Assembly (NCBI RefSeq): GCF_001652275.1
Contig: NZ_LVZK01000001.1
Span: 1,674,001 to 1,738,000, forward strand
DNA: 64,000 nucleotides
Direction: 5' to 3'
From: Peptidiphaga gingivicola
Lineage (GTDB): Bacteria > Actinomycetota > Actinomycetes > Actinomycetales > Actinomycetaceae
Shown here: positions 1 through 9,415 of the stretch, one piece after another
How the letters are laid out: every line of letters starts with the position of its first letter
How positions within the stretch are numbered: position 1 is the stretch's first letter
Made by a program: the position numbers and the translations under genes
The notes under the pieces: model-generated
Databases searched by the model: none
The model's input: only the letters and a program-made list of their open reading frames with translations
Told to the model about the DNA's origin: nothing

Positions 1-386
1 ACGAGATAGACGGAGAGGCAAACCGCGGACGCGAGTATGCTGGCCAAGAGGACGGTCAATGTGTAGTAATAGAGGGCTACTGACACTTCATCCCCTTTTC
101 GGTTGCCGTGACGGTCTCCGTTGACGCCGTCGACAACGATTATCCCAGCATTCGCCGTAAGTTTCCATGTCCGCATCGTGGAATAAAAGTTCCGCGATGC
201 GGAAAGTTTAGGTAGGATGTAGACGTGGAATTTAGAAATAGTCGGTTGTACGCCTCTCTTTCATACCGGCATAACTCTTGAAATGCGTCACACTTAGACG
301 GACTATGGAGGAGCGCCGGTATCGGCGTCGCGGGGTCGGTTCCGATACCGAGCTCACCGCAACGATGCGAAAAAGAAAGGAACGAC
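1..386. other. non-coding region upstream of the ornithine carbamoyltransferase gene
   Basis: No convincing gene is seen in the first 386 bases. The stretch is less GC-rich than the genes beside it. It holds a long inverted repeat at 170-203 (separate entry), a possible -10 box TAGGAT at 213-218, and a second inverted repeat with 9-bp arms CGGTATCGG (317-325) and CCGATACCG (342-350) just before the Shine-Dalgarno GAAAGGAA of the next gene. Arginine deiminase (arcA), which usually heads such operons, is not present here. Confidence 0.6.
170..203. promoter_or_regulatory. 14-bp inverted repeat, putative operator or hairpin in the arc leader
   Basis: Left arm TCCGCATCGTGGAA (170-183) and right arm TTCCGCGATGCGGA (190-203) are complementary except for one G-T pair, separated by TAAAAG. 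It lies about 10 bases before a possible -10 box and 180 bases before the gene. Its length and symmetry suggest a regulator binding site. It does not match CIRCE, an ARG box or an FNR/CRP site, so the regulator is unknown. A role as terminator of an upstream gene is also possible. Confidence 0.45.
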
Positions 387-1382
387 ATGCCCATCAGCCT
401 CAGCGGACGCAACTTCCTCAAGCTGCTCGACTACACGCCGGATGAGATCCGCTACCTCCTACGCTTGTCGAAGCAGTTCAAGAACCTCAAACTCGCTGGA
501 ACGCCACACAGGTACCTCGAAGGGAAGAACATCGTTCTTTTGTTTGAGAAGACCTCCACCCGCACGCGCTGCGCCTTCGAGGTCGCCGGCATGGACCTCG
601 GCATGGGGGTCACCTACCTCGACCCGGGCAGCTCGCAGATGGGGGCGAAGGAGTCGATCGCCGACACGGCCCAGGTTCTGGGGCGAATGTACGACGGCAT
701 CGAGTACCGCGGCTTCGCCCAAAAGATCGTCGAAGAGCTTGCCGAGAACGCCGGGGTGCCCGTATGGAACGGCCTGACCACCGAGTTCCATCCAACTCAG
801 ATGATCGCGGACATGCTCACCGTCAAGGAGAACTTCCCGGGCGGCCTCAAGGGCCTGAAGTTCGTCTTCATGGGCGACGCCCGAAACAACGTGGCGAACT
901 CGCTCATGGTCGTCTGCTCCAAGCTGGGCCTGCATTTCGTCGCCTGCGGCCCGAAGGACCTCATGCCCGAGGAGTCGCTCGTCGCCCAGTGCCGCGAGAT
1001 AGCCGAAGAAACCGGCGCGGCGATCACATTGACCGACGACGTCGACGAGGCCGTCTCCGGCGCGCACGTCGTCTACACGGACATCTGGGTGTCCATGGGC
1101 GAGCCGGCCGAGCTTTGGGAGAAGCGCATCAGGCTCCTCGAACCGTACCGAGTGACCTCGCAGGTCATGGCGAAGGCCGACGCCGAGGCAATCTTCATGC
1201 ATTGCCTTCCCTCATTCCACGACACGAACACGACGATCGGCGCCGACATCGCCGAGAAGTTCGGCGTGACCGAAATGGAGGTCTCCGACGAGGTCTTCAG
1301 ATCTGCCAAGTCCAAGGTCATGGACGAGGCGGAAAACCGCATGCACACCATTAAGGCCGTCATGTACGCAACACTGTCGTAG
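387..1382 (+). CDS. arcB: ornithine carbamoyltransferase
   Basis: 331 residues, the normal family length. It interconverts ornithine plus carbamoyl phosphate and citrulline plus phosphate in the cytoplasm. The carbamoyl-phosphate motif STRTR (about 57-61), HPTQ (135-138), the ornithine-binding segment DIWVSMGEP (232-240) and HCLP (272-275) are all present, so it is an ornithine rather than a putrescine or aspartate enzyme. ATG follows GAAAGGAACGAC. The next genes are carbamate kinase and an ArcD-like carrier, which suggests the catabolic role: citrulline phosphorolysis feeding carbamoyl phosphate to ATP synthesis. The sequence alone does not exclude the biosynthetic role (argF). Arginine deiminase is missing from the window. 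Confidence 0.95.
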   Translation: MPISLSGRNFLKLLDYTPDEIRYLLRLSKQFKNLKLAGTPHRYLEGKNIVLLFEKTSTRTRCAFEVAGMDLGMGVTYLDPGSSQMGAKESIADTAQVLGRMYDGIEYRGFAQKIVEELAENAGVPVWNGLTTEFHPTQMIADMLTVKENFPGGLKGLKFVFMGDARNNVANSLMVVCSKLGLHFVACGPKDLMPEESLVAQCREIAEETGAAITLTDDVDEAVSGAHVVYTDIWVSMGEPAELWEKRIRLLEPYRVTSQVMAKADAEAIFMHCLPSFHDTNTTIGADIAEKFGVTEMEVSDEVFRSAKSKVMDEAENRMHTIKAVMYATLS

Positions 1383-1456
1383 CTGCATGGGGCGCCGCTG
1401 TGGCGTGAACAAACAGTCCCGGCCCCTCGCGGGCCGGCCCCTACAAAGGAGTATGA

Positions 1457-2398
1457 ATGCAATCAGACAAGCGCATGGTCATTGCCCTCGGAGGAAACGC
1501 GCTAGGAAAGACCCCCGAGGAGCAACTCACGCTGATCGGCGCTGCCGCCGAGGCGATCGTCGACCTGATGGACGGCGGTTACAACGTCACGGTCACCCAC
1601 GGAAACGGCCCCCAGGTGGGGATGATCAAGGTGGCCACTGACGTCTCCGCGGACAAGGGCGGCGGAACGCCGCTCATCCCGTTCGCCGAGTGCGGCGCGA
1701 TGTCCCAGGGGTACATCGGCTATCACCTGCAGCAGGCGATCGGGAGGGAGTTGAAGAAGCGCGGGTCGGACAAACAGTGCGTCTCGGTCGTCACGCAGAC
1801 CGTCGTCGACGTGCAAGATCCGGCCTTCCAGAATCCCACCAAGCCTGTCGGTGCATTCTTCAGCGAGGAGCGCGCCAAGGAACTCATGGCCGAGACCGGA
1901 AACACCTACGTGGAAGACGCCGGCCGCGGCTGGAGATGGGTCGTTCCCTCTCCCTTGCCGTCCGCGATCGTCGAGGCCGCAACGGTCAAGACGCTCATTG
2001 ACGCGGGCGCCGTCGTCGTCGCCTCCGGCGGCGGCGGAATCCCAGTCATCGAAGACGGCGACGGGTACAAGGGGGTCGCTGCGGTCATCGACAAGGACCG
2101 CTCGGCCGCTCTCCTGGCTTCCGACATCGGCGCGGAGCTGCTCGTCATCCTCACGGCGGTCGACAGGGTCAGCCTGAACTACAACGCACCCAATCAGACA
2201 GACCTGGAGTCGATGACCGTCGAGGAAGCCCGCAAACACATCGACGAAGAACAGTTCGCCAAGGGGTCGATGCTCCCCAAAGTCGAGGCGTGCTTGAACT
2301 TCGTCGAGGGGGGTGAGGGGCGCAAGGCCCTCATCACCTCGCTTGTGAGGGCCAAGGACGCCCTCGCCGGACGAACTGGCACATATATAACGATGTAG
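1457..2398 (+). CDS. arcC: carbamate kinase
   Basis: 313 residues, standard length for ArcC of the amino-acid kinase fold. It makes ATP from carbamoyl phosphate and ADP, releasing ammonia and CO2, the energy-yielding last step of arginine fermentation. The N-terminal ALGGNALG nucleotide/phosphate loop, the THGNGPQVG segment and the SGGGGIPV loop typical of the family are present. The ATG is preceded by AAAGGAGT, a strong Shine-Dalgarno, and it starts 74 bases after arcB, so the two are probably co-transcribed. The carrier gene follows 140 bases later behind a structured leader. Confidence 0.95.
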   Translation: MQSDKRMVIALGGNALGKTPEEQLTLIGAAAEAIVDLMDGGYNVTVTHGNGPQVGMIKVATDVSADKGGGTPLIPFAECGAMSQGYIGYHLQQAIGRELKKRGSDKQCVSVVTQTVVDVQDPAFQNPTKPVGAFFSEERAKELMAETGNTYVEDAGRGWRWVVPSPLPSAIVEAATVKTLIDAGAVVVASGGGGIPVIEDGDGYKGVAAVIDKDRSAALLASDIGAELLVILTAVDRVSLNYNAPNQTDLESMTVEEARKHIDEEQFAKGSMLPKVEACLNFVEGGEGRKALITSLVRAKDALAGRTGTYITM

Positions 2399-2420
2399 CG
2401 GCGAAAAGTCCGTCGCTACA

Positions 2421-2518
2421 CGGTGCGGGCCGGTAGACTGGCCGCCATCCGTTTGGCTGCCGGCTGACGCCTGGTTGGCCGGCGATTGGCCGGCGGCAGG
2501 CCTGCTGGGCCCGCACCG
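2421..2518 (+). promoter_or_regulatory. structured leader between arcC and the carrier gene
   Basis: Ten-base arms CGGTGCGGGC (2421-2430) and GCCCGCACCG (2509-2518) are perfectly complementary and enclose a further GC-rich region with a direct repeat TTGGCCGGCGATTGGCCGGC. A possible -10 box TAGACT lies just inside the left arm. The fold would sit about 20 bases upstream of the start codon of the carrier gene, so it could tune its expression relative to arcC. Function is inferred from position only. Confidence 0.35.
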
Positions 2519-2538
2519 CCCATGAAGGGAACTTCATC

Positions 2539-4104
2539 ATGTCGACGACGACAACAAACGACGTTGTGGAGACCACAACGAAAAAGAAAAGGGGAAAGTG
2601 GACGTTCCCCGGTGCATTCACCATTCTTTTCGTCCTCACCATCCTCACGGTCCTGGCGACGCACGTCGTCCAGGCCGGATCCTATTCCAAATTGGAGTAC
2701 AAAGGAGACACGTTCTCCATCACCGAGCCGAGCGGCAAAGTCGACACAATGCCTGCCACGCAGGAGACTCTCGACAAACTCGGCGTGAAGATCGCCCTCA
2801 AGAAATTCGAGAGCGGGGCACTGACTAAGCCCGTCTCGGTTCCAGGAACGTACAAGGAGCTCAAAGGCCATCCGGCGGGCGTCCAAGACGTGACCAAGTC
2901 GATGGTCAAGGGCACGATCGAGGCCATCGACATCATCGTGTTCATCTTCGTCCTAGGAGGTTTGATAGGCGTCGTCAGAGCGGCAGGGGCCTTTGAATCG
3001 GGCCTCTTAGCTTTGACAAAGAAGACCAAGGGGCGCGAGTTCGCCCTGGTCTTCGCGGTGTCCGTGTTCATGGTGGTCGGCGGAACGACTTGCGGGTTGG
3101 AGGAGGAGGCCGTCGCCTTCTATCCGATCCTCTGCCCCGTCTTCATCGCCCTGGGATACGACTCGATCATATGCGTCGGGGCGATTTTCCTAGCGGGATC
3201 GATGGGAACGACGTTCTCGACCATCAACCCGTTCTCTTCGGTCATCGCCTCCAACGCCGCGGGAATTCAATTCACCGACGGCATCTGGTGGCGCGCGGCG
3301 GGCTGCCTCGTCGGCGGCGTCGTGGTGATCCTCTACCTCTACTGGTACGCCAACAAGATCAAGAAGAACCCCAAAGCCTCGCTCACTTACGAGGATCGGG
3401 AGAAGTTCAACAAGCAGTGGGCCGTCGACGTCGGCGATTCCGCCGGCGACTTCACGTGGCGCAAGAAGGTCACCCTCATCCTCTTTGTCTCGGCCTTCGT
3501 CCTCATGGTCTACGGAGTCATGCAGCTCGGCTGGTGGTTCCCCGACATGGCGGCGTCCTTCCTGGCGATCACGATCGTCATCATGTTCATCGTGACGACG
3601 GGCAAGGAGCGGCTCAAGGAAAAGCAGCTGGTCGACGCTTTCACGGACGGCGCCTCCAGCCTGGTGGGCGTTTCGCTCATCATCGGCCTGGCCCGCGGCA
3701 TCAACACCATTATGAACGAGGGAAAGATTTCGGACACGCTCCTCGAAGGCGCCTCCAACCTCGTTCAGGGCATGAACGGGCCCGTGTTCATCATTATGAT
3801 GATGCTCATCTTCTTCGTCCTCGGCTTCGTCGTGCCGTCTTCTTCGGGCCTGGCCGTTCTGGCCATGCCGATCATGGCGCCCCTCGGGGACTCGGTGGGA
3901 ATCGAGCGCTTCATCATCGTCTGCGCCTACCAGTGGGGCCAATACGCGATGCTCTTCTTGGCGCCGACGGGCCTGGTCATGGCGACGCTGCAAATGCTCG
4001 ACATGAAATTCTCGGCCTGGCTGAAGTTCGTATGGCCGATGGTGGTCTTCGTCCTCGGCTTCGGCGGGGTCATGCTCGTCACGCAGGTGCTCGTGTACTC
4101 ATAG
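2539..4104 (+). CDS. YfcC/ArcD-type membrane carrier, probable arginine/ornithine exchanger
   Basis: 521 residues with a short lysine-rich cytoplasmic N-terminus, a first membrane helix at about 21-42, an extracytoplasmic region to about residue 125, and about ten further hydrophobic segments. It belongs to the YfcC / C4-dicarboxylate anaerobic carrier-like family, which includes basic amino-acid antiporters. A carrier of this family after arcB and arcC is the usual companion of the arginine deiminase pathway, exchanging arginine for ornithine; the substrate is inferred from this context. Glycine-rich GGTTCGLEEEA and PSSSGLAVLAMP segments are typical of the family. The ATG follows GAAGGGAA. 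Confidence 0.8.
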   Translation: MSTTTTNDVVETTTKKKRGKWTFPGAFTILFVLTILTVLATHVVQAGSYSKLEYKGDTFSITEPSGKVDTMPATQETLDKLGVKIALKKFESGALTKPVSVPGTYKELKGHPAGVQDVTKSMVKGTIEAIDIIVFIFVLGGLIGVVRAAGAFESGLLALTKKTKGREFALVFAVSVFMVVGGTTCGLEEEAVAFYPILCPVFIALGYDSIICVGAIFLAGSMGTTFSTINPFSSVIASNAAGIQFTDGIWWRAAGCLVGGVVVILYLYWYANKIKKNPKASLTYEDREKFNKQWAVDVGDSAGDFTWRKKVTLILFVSAFVLMVYGVMQLGWWFPDMAASFLAITIVIMFIVTTGKERLKEKQLVDAFTDGASSLVGVSLIIGLARGINTIMNEGKISDTLLEGASNLVQGMNGPVFIIMMMLIFFVLGFVVPSSSGLAVLAMPIMAPLGDSVGIERFIIVCAYQWGQYAMLFLAPTGLVMATLQMLDMKFSAWLKFVWPMVVFVLGFGGVMLVTQVLVYS

Positions 4105-4191
4105 GGCCGCCGAATCTAAGGCGGCCGCGATTTGAGAGCGGGGCCTGCCGCCTTTGCGGCTCCGTCTCGGCATTCGGTACGGACAGGTGAG

Positions 4192-4229
4192 AAGCGGGGG
4201 CGGAGGGGACGTCCCCTCCGCCCCCGCTT
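4192..4229 (+). terminator. perfect 38-bp palindrome, terminator of the arc operon
   Basis: Arm AAGCGGGGGCGGAGGGGAC (4192-4210) is followed directly by its exact complement, giving 19-bp arms with no loop, and then TTTCCC. It sits 88 bases after the carrier gene and before the pheS promoter, as expected for an intrinsic terminator. Confidence 0.8.
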
Positions 4230-4300
4230 TCCCTGCGTTATAGAGGAAACGCCGCCAGCTTTGCCGTGCGGGCCGCGTGAACGCCGGGGGAGGCGTGACG

Positions 4301-4306
4301 TACAAT
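4301..4306 (+). promoter_or_regulatory. putative -10 box of pheST
   Basis: TACAAT lies 29 bases before the pheS start codon and downstream of the arc terminator. No clear -35 hexamer is seen. A short leader with the Shine-Dalgarno GGGAAAGG follows. No T-box is recognisable. Confidence 0.45.
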
Positions 4307-4323
4307 CTTCAGCGGAAACCTAG

Positions 4324-5472
<1,149 letters not shown>

Positions 5473-5473
5473 G

Positions 5474-8242
5474 ATGCCGCTCGTACCCACGCAATGGCTC
5501 GCCGAGCACGTTGAGATTCCCGAGGGCCTGACGGCTCAGGAACTGGCTGCGGCGCTCGTCAAAGTCGGCCTGGAAGAGGAGACGATCCACTCGGCGGAGG
5601 TGACTGGGCCCGTCGTCGTCGGCAAAGTGCTTGCCCGCAGCCCCGAAAAGCAGAAGAACGGCAAGGTCGTCAACTACTGCCGGGTCGACGTCGGCGAGCA
5701 CAACGACGCCCCCGGAACAGGCAAGGAGCCGAGTGACCTTCCCTCGCGCGGAATCATCTGCGGCGCGCACAACTTCGACGTCGGCGACTACGTGGTCGTC
5801 TCGCTGCCCGGGGCGGTTCTTCCCGGAGGATTCGCCATCTCGGCGCGCAAAACGTACGGGCATCTTTCCGACGGGATGATCTGTTCGGCGCTCGAGCTCG
5901 GGCTGGGCGAGGACCACGACGGAATCATCGGCCTCGCCGCCGCGGGCGACGACGAGGCCGTCAAGAAGCTTCCCGGCGTCGGCTGCGACGTTCTGCCCTA
6001 CCTAGGAATCGGCGGGGAGACGCTGGAAATCAACATCACCCCCGACCGCGGATATTGTTTCTCCATGCGGGGCGTGGCGCGGGAGTATCACCATTCGACT
6101 GGCGGCGCGTTCACCGACCGGGGACTGCCCGAAAGCCGTCAAAACTTCCTCGATCCCGGGGAAACCGCGGATTCGATCCCTTCGGACACGGAGAACGGAT
6201 TCGCCGTCGAGGTGCGCGACGGCTCCCCGATCCACGGCAACGTCGGATGCGACCGCTTCGTCACGCGCATCGTCAGGGGGATCGACCCGAAGGCCGAGAG
6301 CCCCAAGTGGCTGCGCGACAGATTGACGGCCGCGGGAATGCGGCCGATTTCCCTGGCCGTGGACGCGACGAACTACGTCATGCTCGACCTCGGCCAGCCT
6401 CTGCACGCCTACGACCTCGACAAAATGCGCGGGCCGATCGTCGTTCGCCGCGCGAGGGCGGGGGAGAGGCACACGACGCTCGACGACGTCGAACGCACCC
6501 TCGACCCCGAGGACCTTCTCATCACCGACGACGGCGCCGAGCGCGTCCTTGGAATAGCCGGCGTCATGGGTGGCGCGGACACCGAGATCACAGACGAAAC
6601 CGTCAACGTGCTAATCGAGGCCGCGCATTTCGATCCGGTCTCCATCGCGAGGTCGGCCCGCCGCCACAAGCTGGCGAGCGAGGCGTCCAAGCGCTTCGAA
6701 CGCGGCGCCGACCCCGAACTGCCGCCGGTGGCCGCCCAGAATGTGGTGGATTTGCTCGTCAAGTACGGCGGAGGCACGGTCGGCGACGAGGTTTTCGACC
6801 TGCGGAATTTCCCTGCGCCCGAAGCGCAAGATTTCCGGCTGTCGGAGGTGGAGCGGCTGACCGGACTTGACCTTTCCGACGAGCGCATCATTGACGTCCT
6901 TAGGGAGATCGGCTGCGAGGTCGAAGTCCTCGGGGACGGAGCCTCCGGCGCATCTGGCGAATCGAACGCCGACCGCCCTGCGCCCGCGGGCAATGGCTCT
7001 GGCGGTGGCTCTGGCGCCGCCGAAGAATCCGATGCTGAAGAACTTATCGCCGAAAAATCTAAGAACGGCGCTTCGACGGGCGGGGAGAAGACAGTGCGGG
7101 TCACGCCGCCGACGTGGCGGCCCGATCTTATCGGCCCCGCCCATTTCGTCGAGGAGGTTGCCCGGCTCGTCGGCTACGACGAGATTCCCGTTCGGCTGCC
7201 CCGCGCGAACGTGGGCCGCGGGATCACGGCGGTTCAGCGGGCGCGGCGGGACGCGGCGCGGACCCTCGCCGAGCAGGGCTGGGTCCAAGTGCTATCCTAT
7301 CCGTTCATCTCGGCGGACGCGCTCGAACGGCAGGGAATCGCCGCGGGCGACGAGCGCCGTCGTCTGCTCCGCCTCGCCAATCCGCTGCAGGAGGATGCGC
7401 CGTACCTGCGCAGCTCGATCCTCGATTCCCTGCTGGAGACCGCCCGCCTGAACGTCTCCCGCTCCAATCCGTCCGTCGCGGTTTTCGAGCAGGGGCTCGT
7501 CACACGGCCCGAAAACCTCGTTCCCGCCGCCCCGGCGGGCGTCGGCGCACGGCCGAGCGACGACGAATTGAAAGCCCTCCACTGCGCGATCCCCTCCCAG
7601 CCGCATCACGTCGCCGGCGTCGCCTGCGGTCCGAAGGCGCCGGCCGCCTACGGCTACGCGCCCGAACCTTGGGACTGGAGGGACGCGATTGAGGCAGCCT
7701 TCAGCGTCGCAGCCTGCGCCGGGGTCGACGCGGTTGCCGAAGCGGCCGAGTGCGCGCCCTGGCATCCCGGCCGGTGCGCACGCATCCAGTCGAAAGACGG
7801 GCGGACCGTCGGCTACGCCGGCGAACTCGCGCCCGCCGTGTGCAAGGCGTGGGGGCTGCCAGCCCGATCGGTCGCCTTCGAAGTCGACATGGACGCTCTC
7901 ACGGGCGCAGAGAGCGGCAAGGCGACGTCGAGCCTCGCGCCGCTCGAGGTGAAGCCGGTGACCACCGCCCCGGCGGCGAAAGAGGACATCGCCCTCGTCG
8001 TCGACTCCGACGTCACGGCCGCTCAGGTCGAGAACGTCATACGCAAGGCCGCCGGAGACTTGCTCGAAAGCGCGGTGCTCTTCGACGTCTACACGGGCGA
8101 CCAAGTGGGCAAGGGCAAGAAATCTCTCGCTTTCGCGCTTCGCTTCCGAAGCGATCACACCTTGACCGCCGAAGAGACGGCGGGCGTTCGCAAGCGCATC
8201 GTCAAGGCGGCGCGCAAGAGCGGGGCGGAGCTGAGAGCGTGA
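5474..8242 (+). CDS. pheT: phenylalanine--tRNA ligase beta subunit
   Basis: The start ATG at 5474, one base after the pheS stop, gives MPLVPTQWL and 922 residues; the frame stays open further upstream but that part overlaps pheS. The usual order is seen: N-terminal domain, EMAP-like tRNA-binding domain (about 40-150), B3/B4 editing domain, B5 domain, catalytic-like core and C-terminal anticodon-binding FDX-ACB domain. The protein is about 100 residues longer than typical, mainly because of a Gly/Ser/Ala/Glu-rich insert at about 488-540 inside the B5 region. Its stop overlaps the next gene's start (GTGA). Confidence 0.95.
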   Translation: MPLVPTQWLAEHVEIPEGLTAQELAAALVKVGLEEETIHSAEVTGPVVVGKVLARSPEKQKNGKVVNYCRVDVGEHNDAPGTGKEPSDLPSRGIICGAHNFDVGDYVVVSLPGAVLPGGFAISARKTYGHLSDGMICSALELGLGEDHDGIIGLAAAGDDEAVKKLPGVGCDVLPYLGIGGETLEINITPDRGYCFSMRGVAREYHHSTGGAFTDRGLPESRQNFLDPGETADSIPSDTENGFAVEVRDGSPIHGNVGCDRFVTRIVRGIDPKAESPKWLRDRLTAAGMRPISLAVDATNYVMLDLGQPLHAYDLDKMRGPIVVRRARAGERHTTLDDVERTLDPEDLLITDDGAERVLGIAGVMGGADTEITDETVNVLIEAAHFDPVSIARSARRHKLASEASKRFERGADPELPPVAAQNVVDLLVKYGGGTVGDEVFDLRNFPAPEAQDFRLSEVERLTGLDLSDERIIDVLREIGCEVEVLGDGASGASGESNADRPAPAGNGSGGGSGAAEESDAEELIAEKSKNGASTGGEKTVRVTPPTWRPDLIGPAHFVEEVARLVGYDEIPVRLPRANVGRGITAVQRARRDAARTLAEQGWVQVLSYPFISADALERQGIAAGDERRRLLRLANPLQEDAPYLRSSILDSLLETARLNVSRSNPSVAVFEQGLVTRPENLVPAAPAGVGARPSDDELKALHCAIPSQPHHVAGVACGPKAPAAYGYAPEPWDWRDAIEAAFSVAACAGVDAVAEAAECAPWHPGRCARIQSKDGRTVGYAGELAPAVCKAWGLPARSVAFEVDMDALTGAESGKATSSLAPLEVKPVTTAPAAKEDIALVVDSDVTAAQVENVIRKAAGDLLESAVLFDVYTGDQVGKGKKSLAFALRFRSDHTLTAEETAGVRKRIVKAARKSGAELRA

Positions 8243-9024
8243 GGGCGAGCGAACGGATCCTCGTCACCGGGGCTTCCCGGGGCATCGGCCGCGCCCTCGC
8301 CGAGGGGCTGGCCGCCCCCGGCCGCAAGCTCGTGCTCGTGGCGCGAAAGGTTCCGGACCTCACGGCGGCCGCGGGCGAATGCGAGGCTCGCGGCGCGCGG
8401 GTGTGCACGGTGGGGGCCGACCTATCCAAGGTGCGAGACGTCGAAGCGATGCTCGACGTCGTCCTCGCCGACGGCCCTGTCGACATGGTCGTCAACTGCG
8501 CGGGCGTCTTCGGCGGCGAGGCCCTTCCGTGGGAAGCCGACCCGCAGGAGTGGTGGCGCACGCAGCAGGTCAACGTGCGCGCGCCCTTTCTCATCCAGCG
8601 CAGGGCCGTCCCCGCAATGATCGAGGCCGGCGGCGGGCGCATCCTCGACATTTCCTCCGGCGCAGCGGTCAAGGACAATGCGGAGGCATCGGGATACTGC
8701 GTCTCGAAGACGGCGCTCATGCGGCTGGGCGGCTGCCTGGCCGAGGCCGGCCGCGAACGCGGGATAGCCGTCTTGGAGCTCGCTCCCGGAGTCGTTCGCA
8801 CGGATATGACGGCGGGCATGGCGATGCATGCCGGGCGCACGGAATGGACCGACGTCGCCCTCTCCGTCGAGATAGCCGCGGCTTTCGCCGACGGCCTTCT
8901 TGACGGACTTTCCGGCTGTCAGGTGCGGGCGGGAACCGACGATCTCGCCGACCTCGTCGAGCTCTCCAGGCGCGGCGCCGGTTCGAACGAGCGGCGGCTG
9001 CGCCGCACCGAATTTTCCGGTTGA
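8239..9024 (+). CDS. short-chain dehydrogenase/reductase
   Basis: 261 residues from the GTG at 8239, which overlaps the pheT stop codon (GTGA), so translation is coupled. It has the classical SDR fold: NAD(P)-binding TGASRGIGRAL at the N-terminus, NCAGVFGG, the serine segment DISSGA and the catalytic YCVSK (Tyr-x3-Lys). The substrate cannot be told from sequence. Its coupling to pheST is a position effect or an operon acquisition; no functional link to tRNA charging is evident. Confidence 0.85.
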   Translation: MRASERILVTGASRGIGRALAEGLAAPGRKLVLVARKVPDLTAAAGECEARGARVCTVGADLSKVRDVEAMLDVVLADGPVDMVVNCAGVFGGEALPWEADPQEWWRTQQVNVRAPFLIQRRAVPAMIEAGGGRILDISSGAAVKDNAEASGYCVSKTALMRLGGCLAEAGRERGIAVLELAPGVVRTDMTAGMAMHAGRTEWTDVALSVEIAAAFADGLLDGLSGCQVRAGTDDLADLVELSRRGAGSNERRLRRTEFSG

Positions 9025-9415
9025 CGGTCCCTCACTGTCGGCGTTTTCAAGCCTGCGGACCGTTCGCCGATCTCGCGTTGCGGTAGGCGGCTGGCTTCGG
9101 CGCGCGGCGCCTGGACGCGTCGCCCGCAGTCGGTTTGCGACGACGGCGGGCCGATCGTGAATCATCCCGCGGTAGGTTAAGGTCTCCGTCGAAAGTATTG
9201 CATTTTTCTGACCTAGGGTATGAGAAATCGGCGGCAAAACCGAAATTTCTCGGAATAGACTGTTGCGCGTCAGGCCTCATTGTGGGCGATCTGCGTCTCT
9301 CACCGCACGCGTTCGCTCGGCATGAGGCGAAGCAAATCGAGGCAGGCTGCGGTTGTGTAGCGTGTCTTGACGCCGAAATATGACATTTTGCCGTCAATAC
9401 CGGGAAAGATGTGCA
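9025..9415 (+). other. non-coding region upstream of the pilus genes
   Basis: No gene is seen. The first 150 bases are GC-rich; from about 9180 the sequence becomes AT-rich. An inverted repeat GAGAAAT (9222-9228) / ATTTCTC (9245-9251) lies in this AT-rich part. TTGACG at 9367-9372 resembles a -35 box but has no good -10 at standard spacing. The pilus operon promoter is presumably here. Confidence 0.45.

Noticed and set aside
170-203. The dyad as a CIRCE, ARG box or FNR/CRP site
   Set aside because: None of the consensus sequences fits; only the symmetry is supported.
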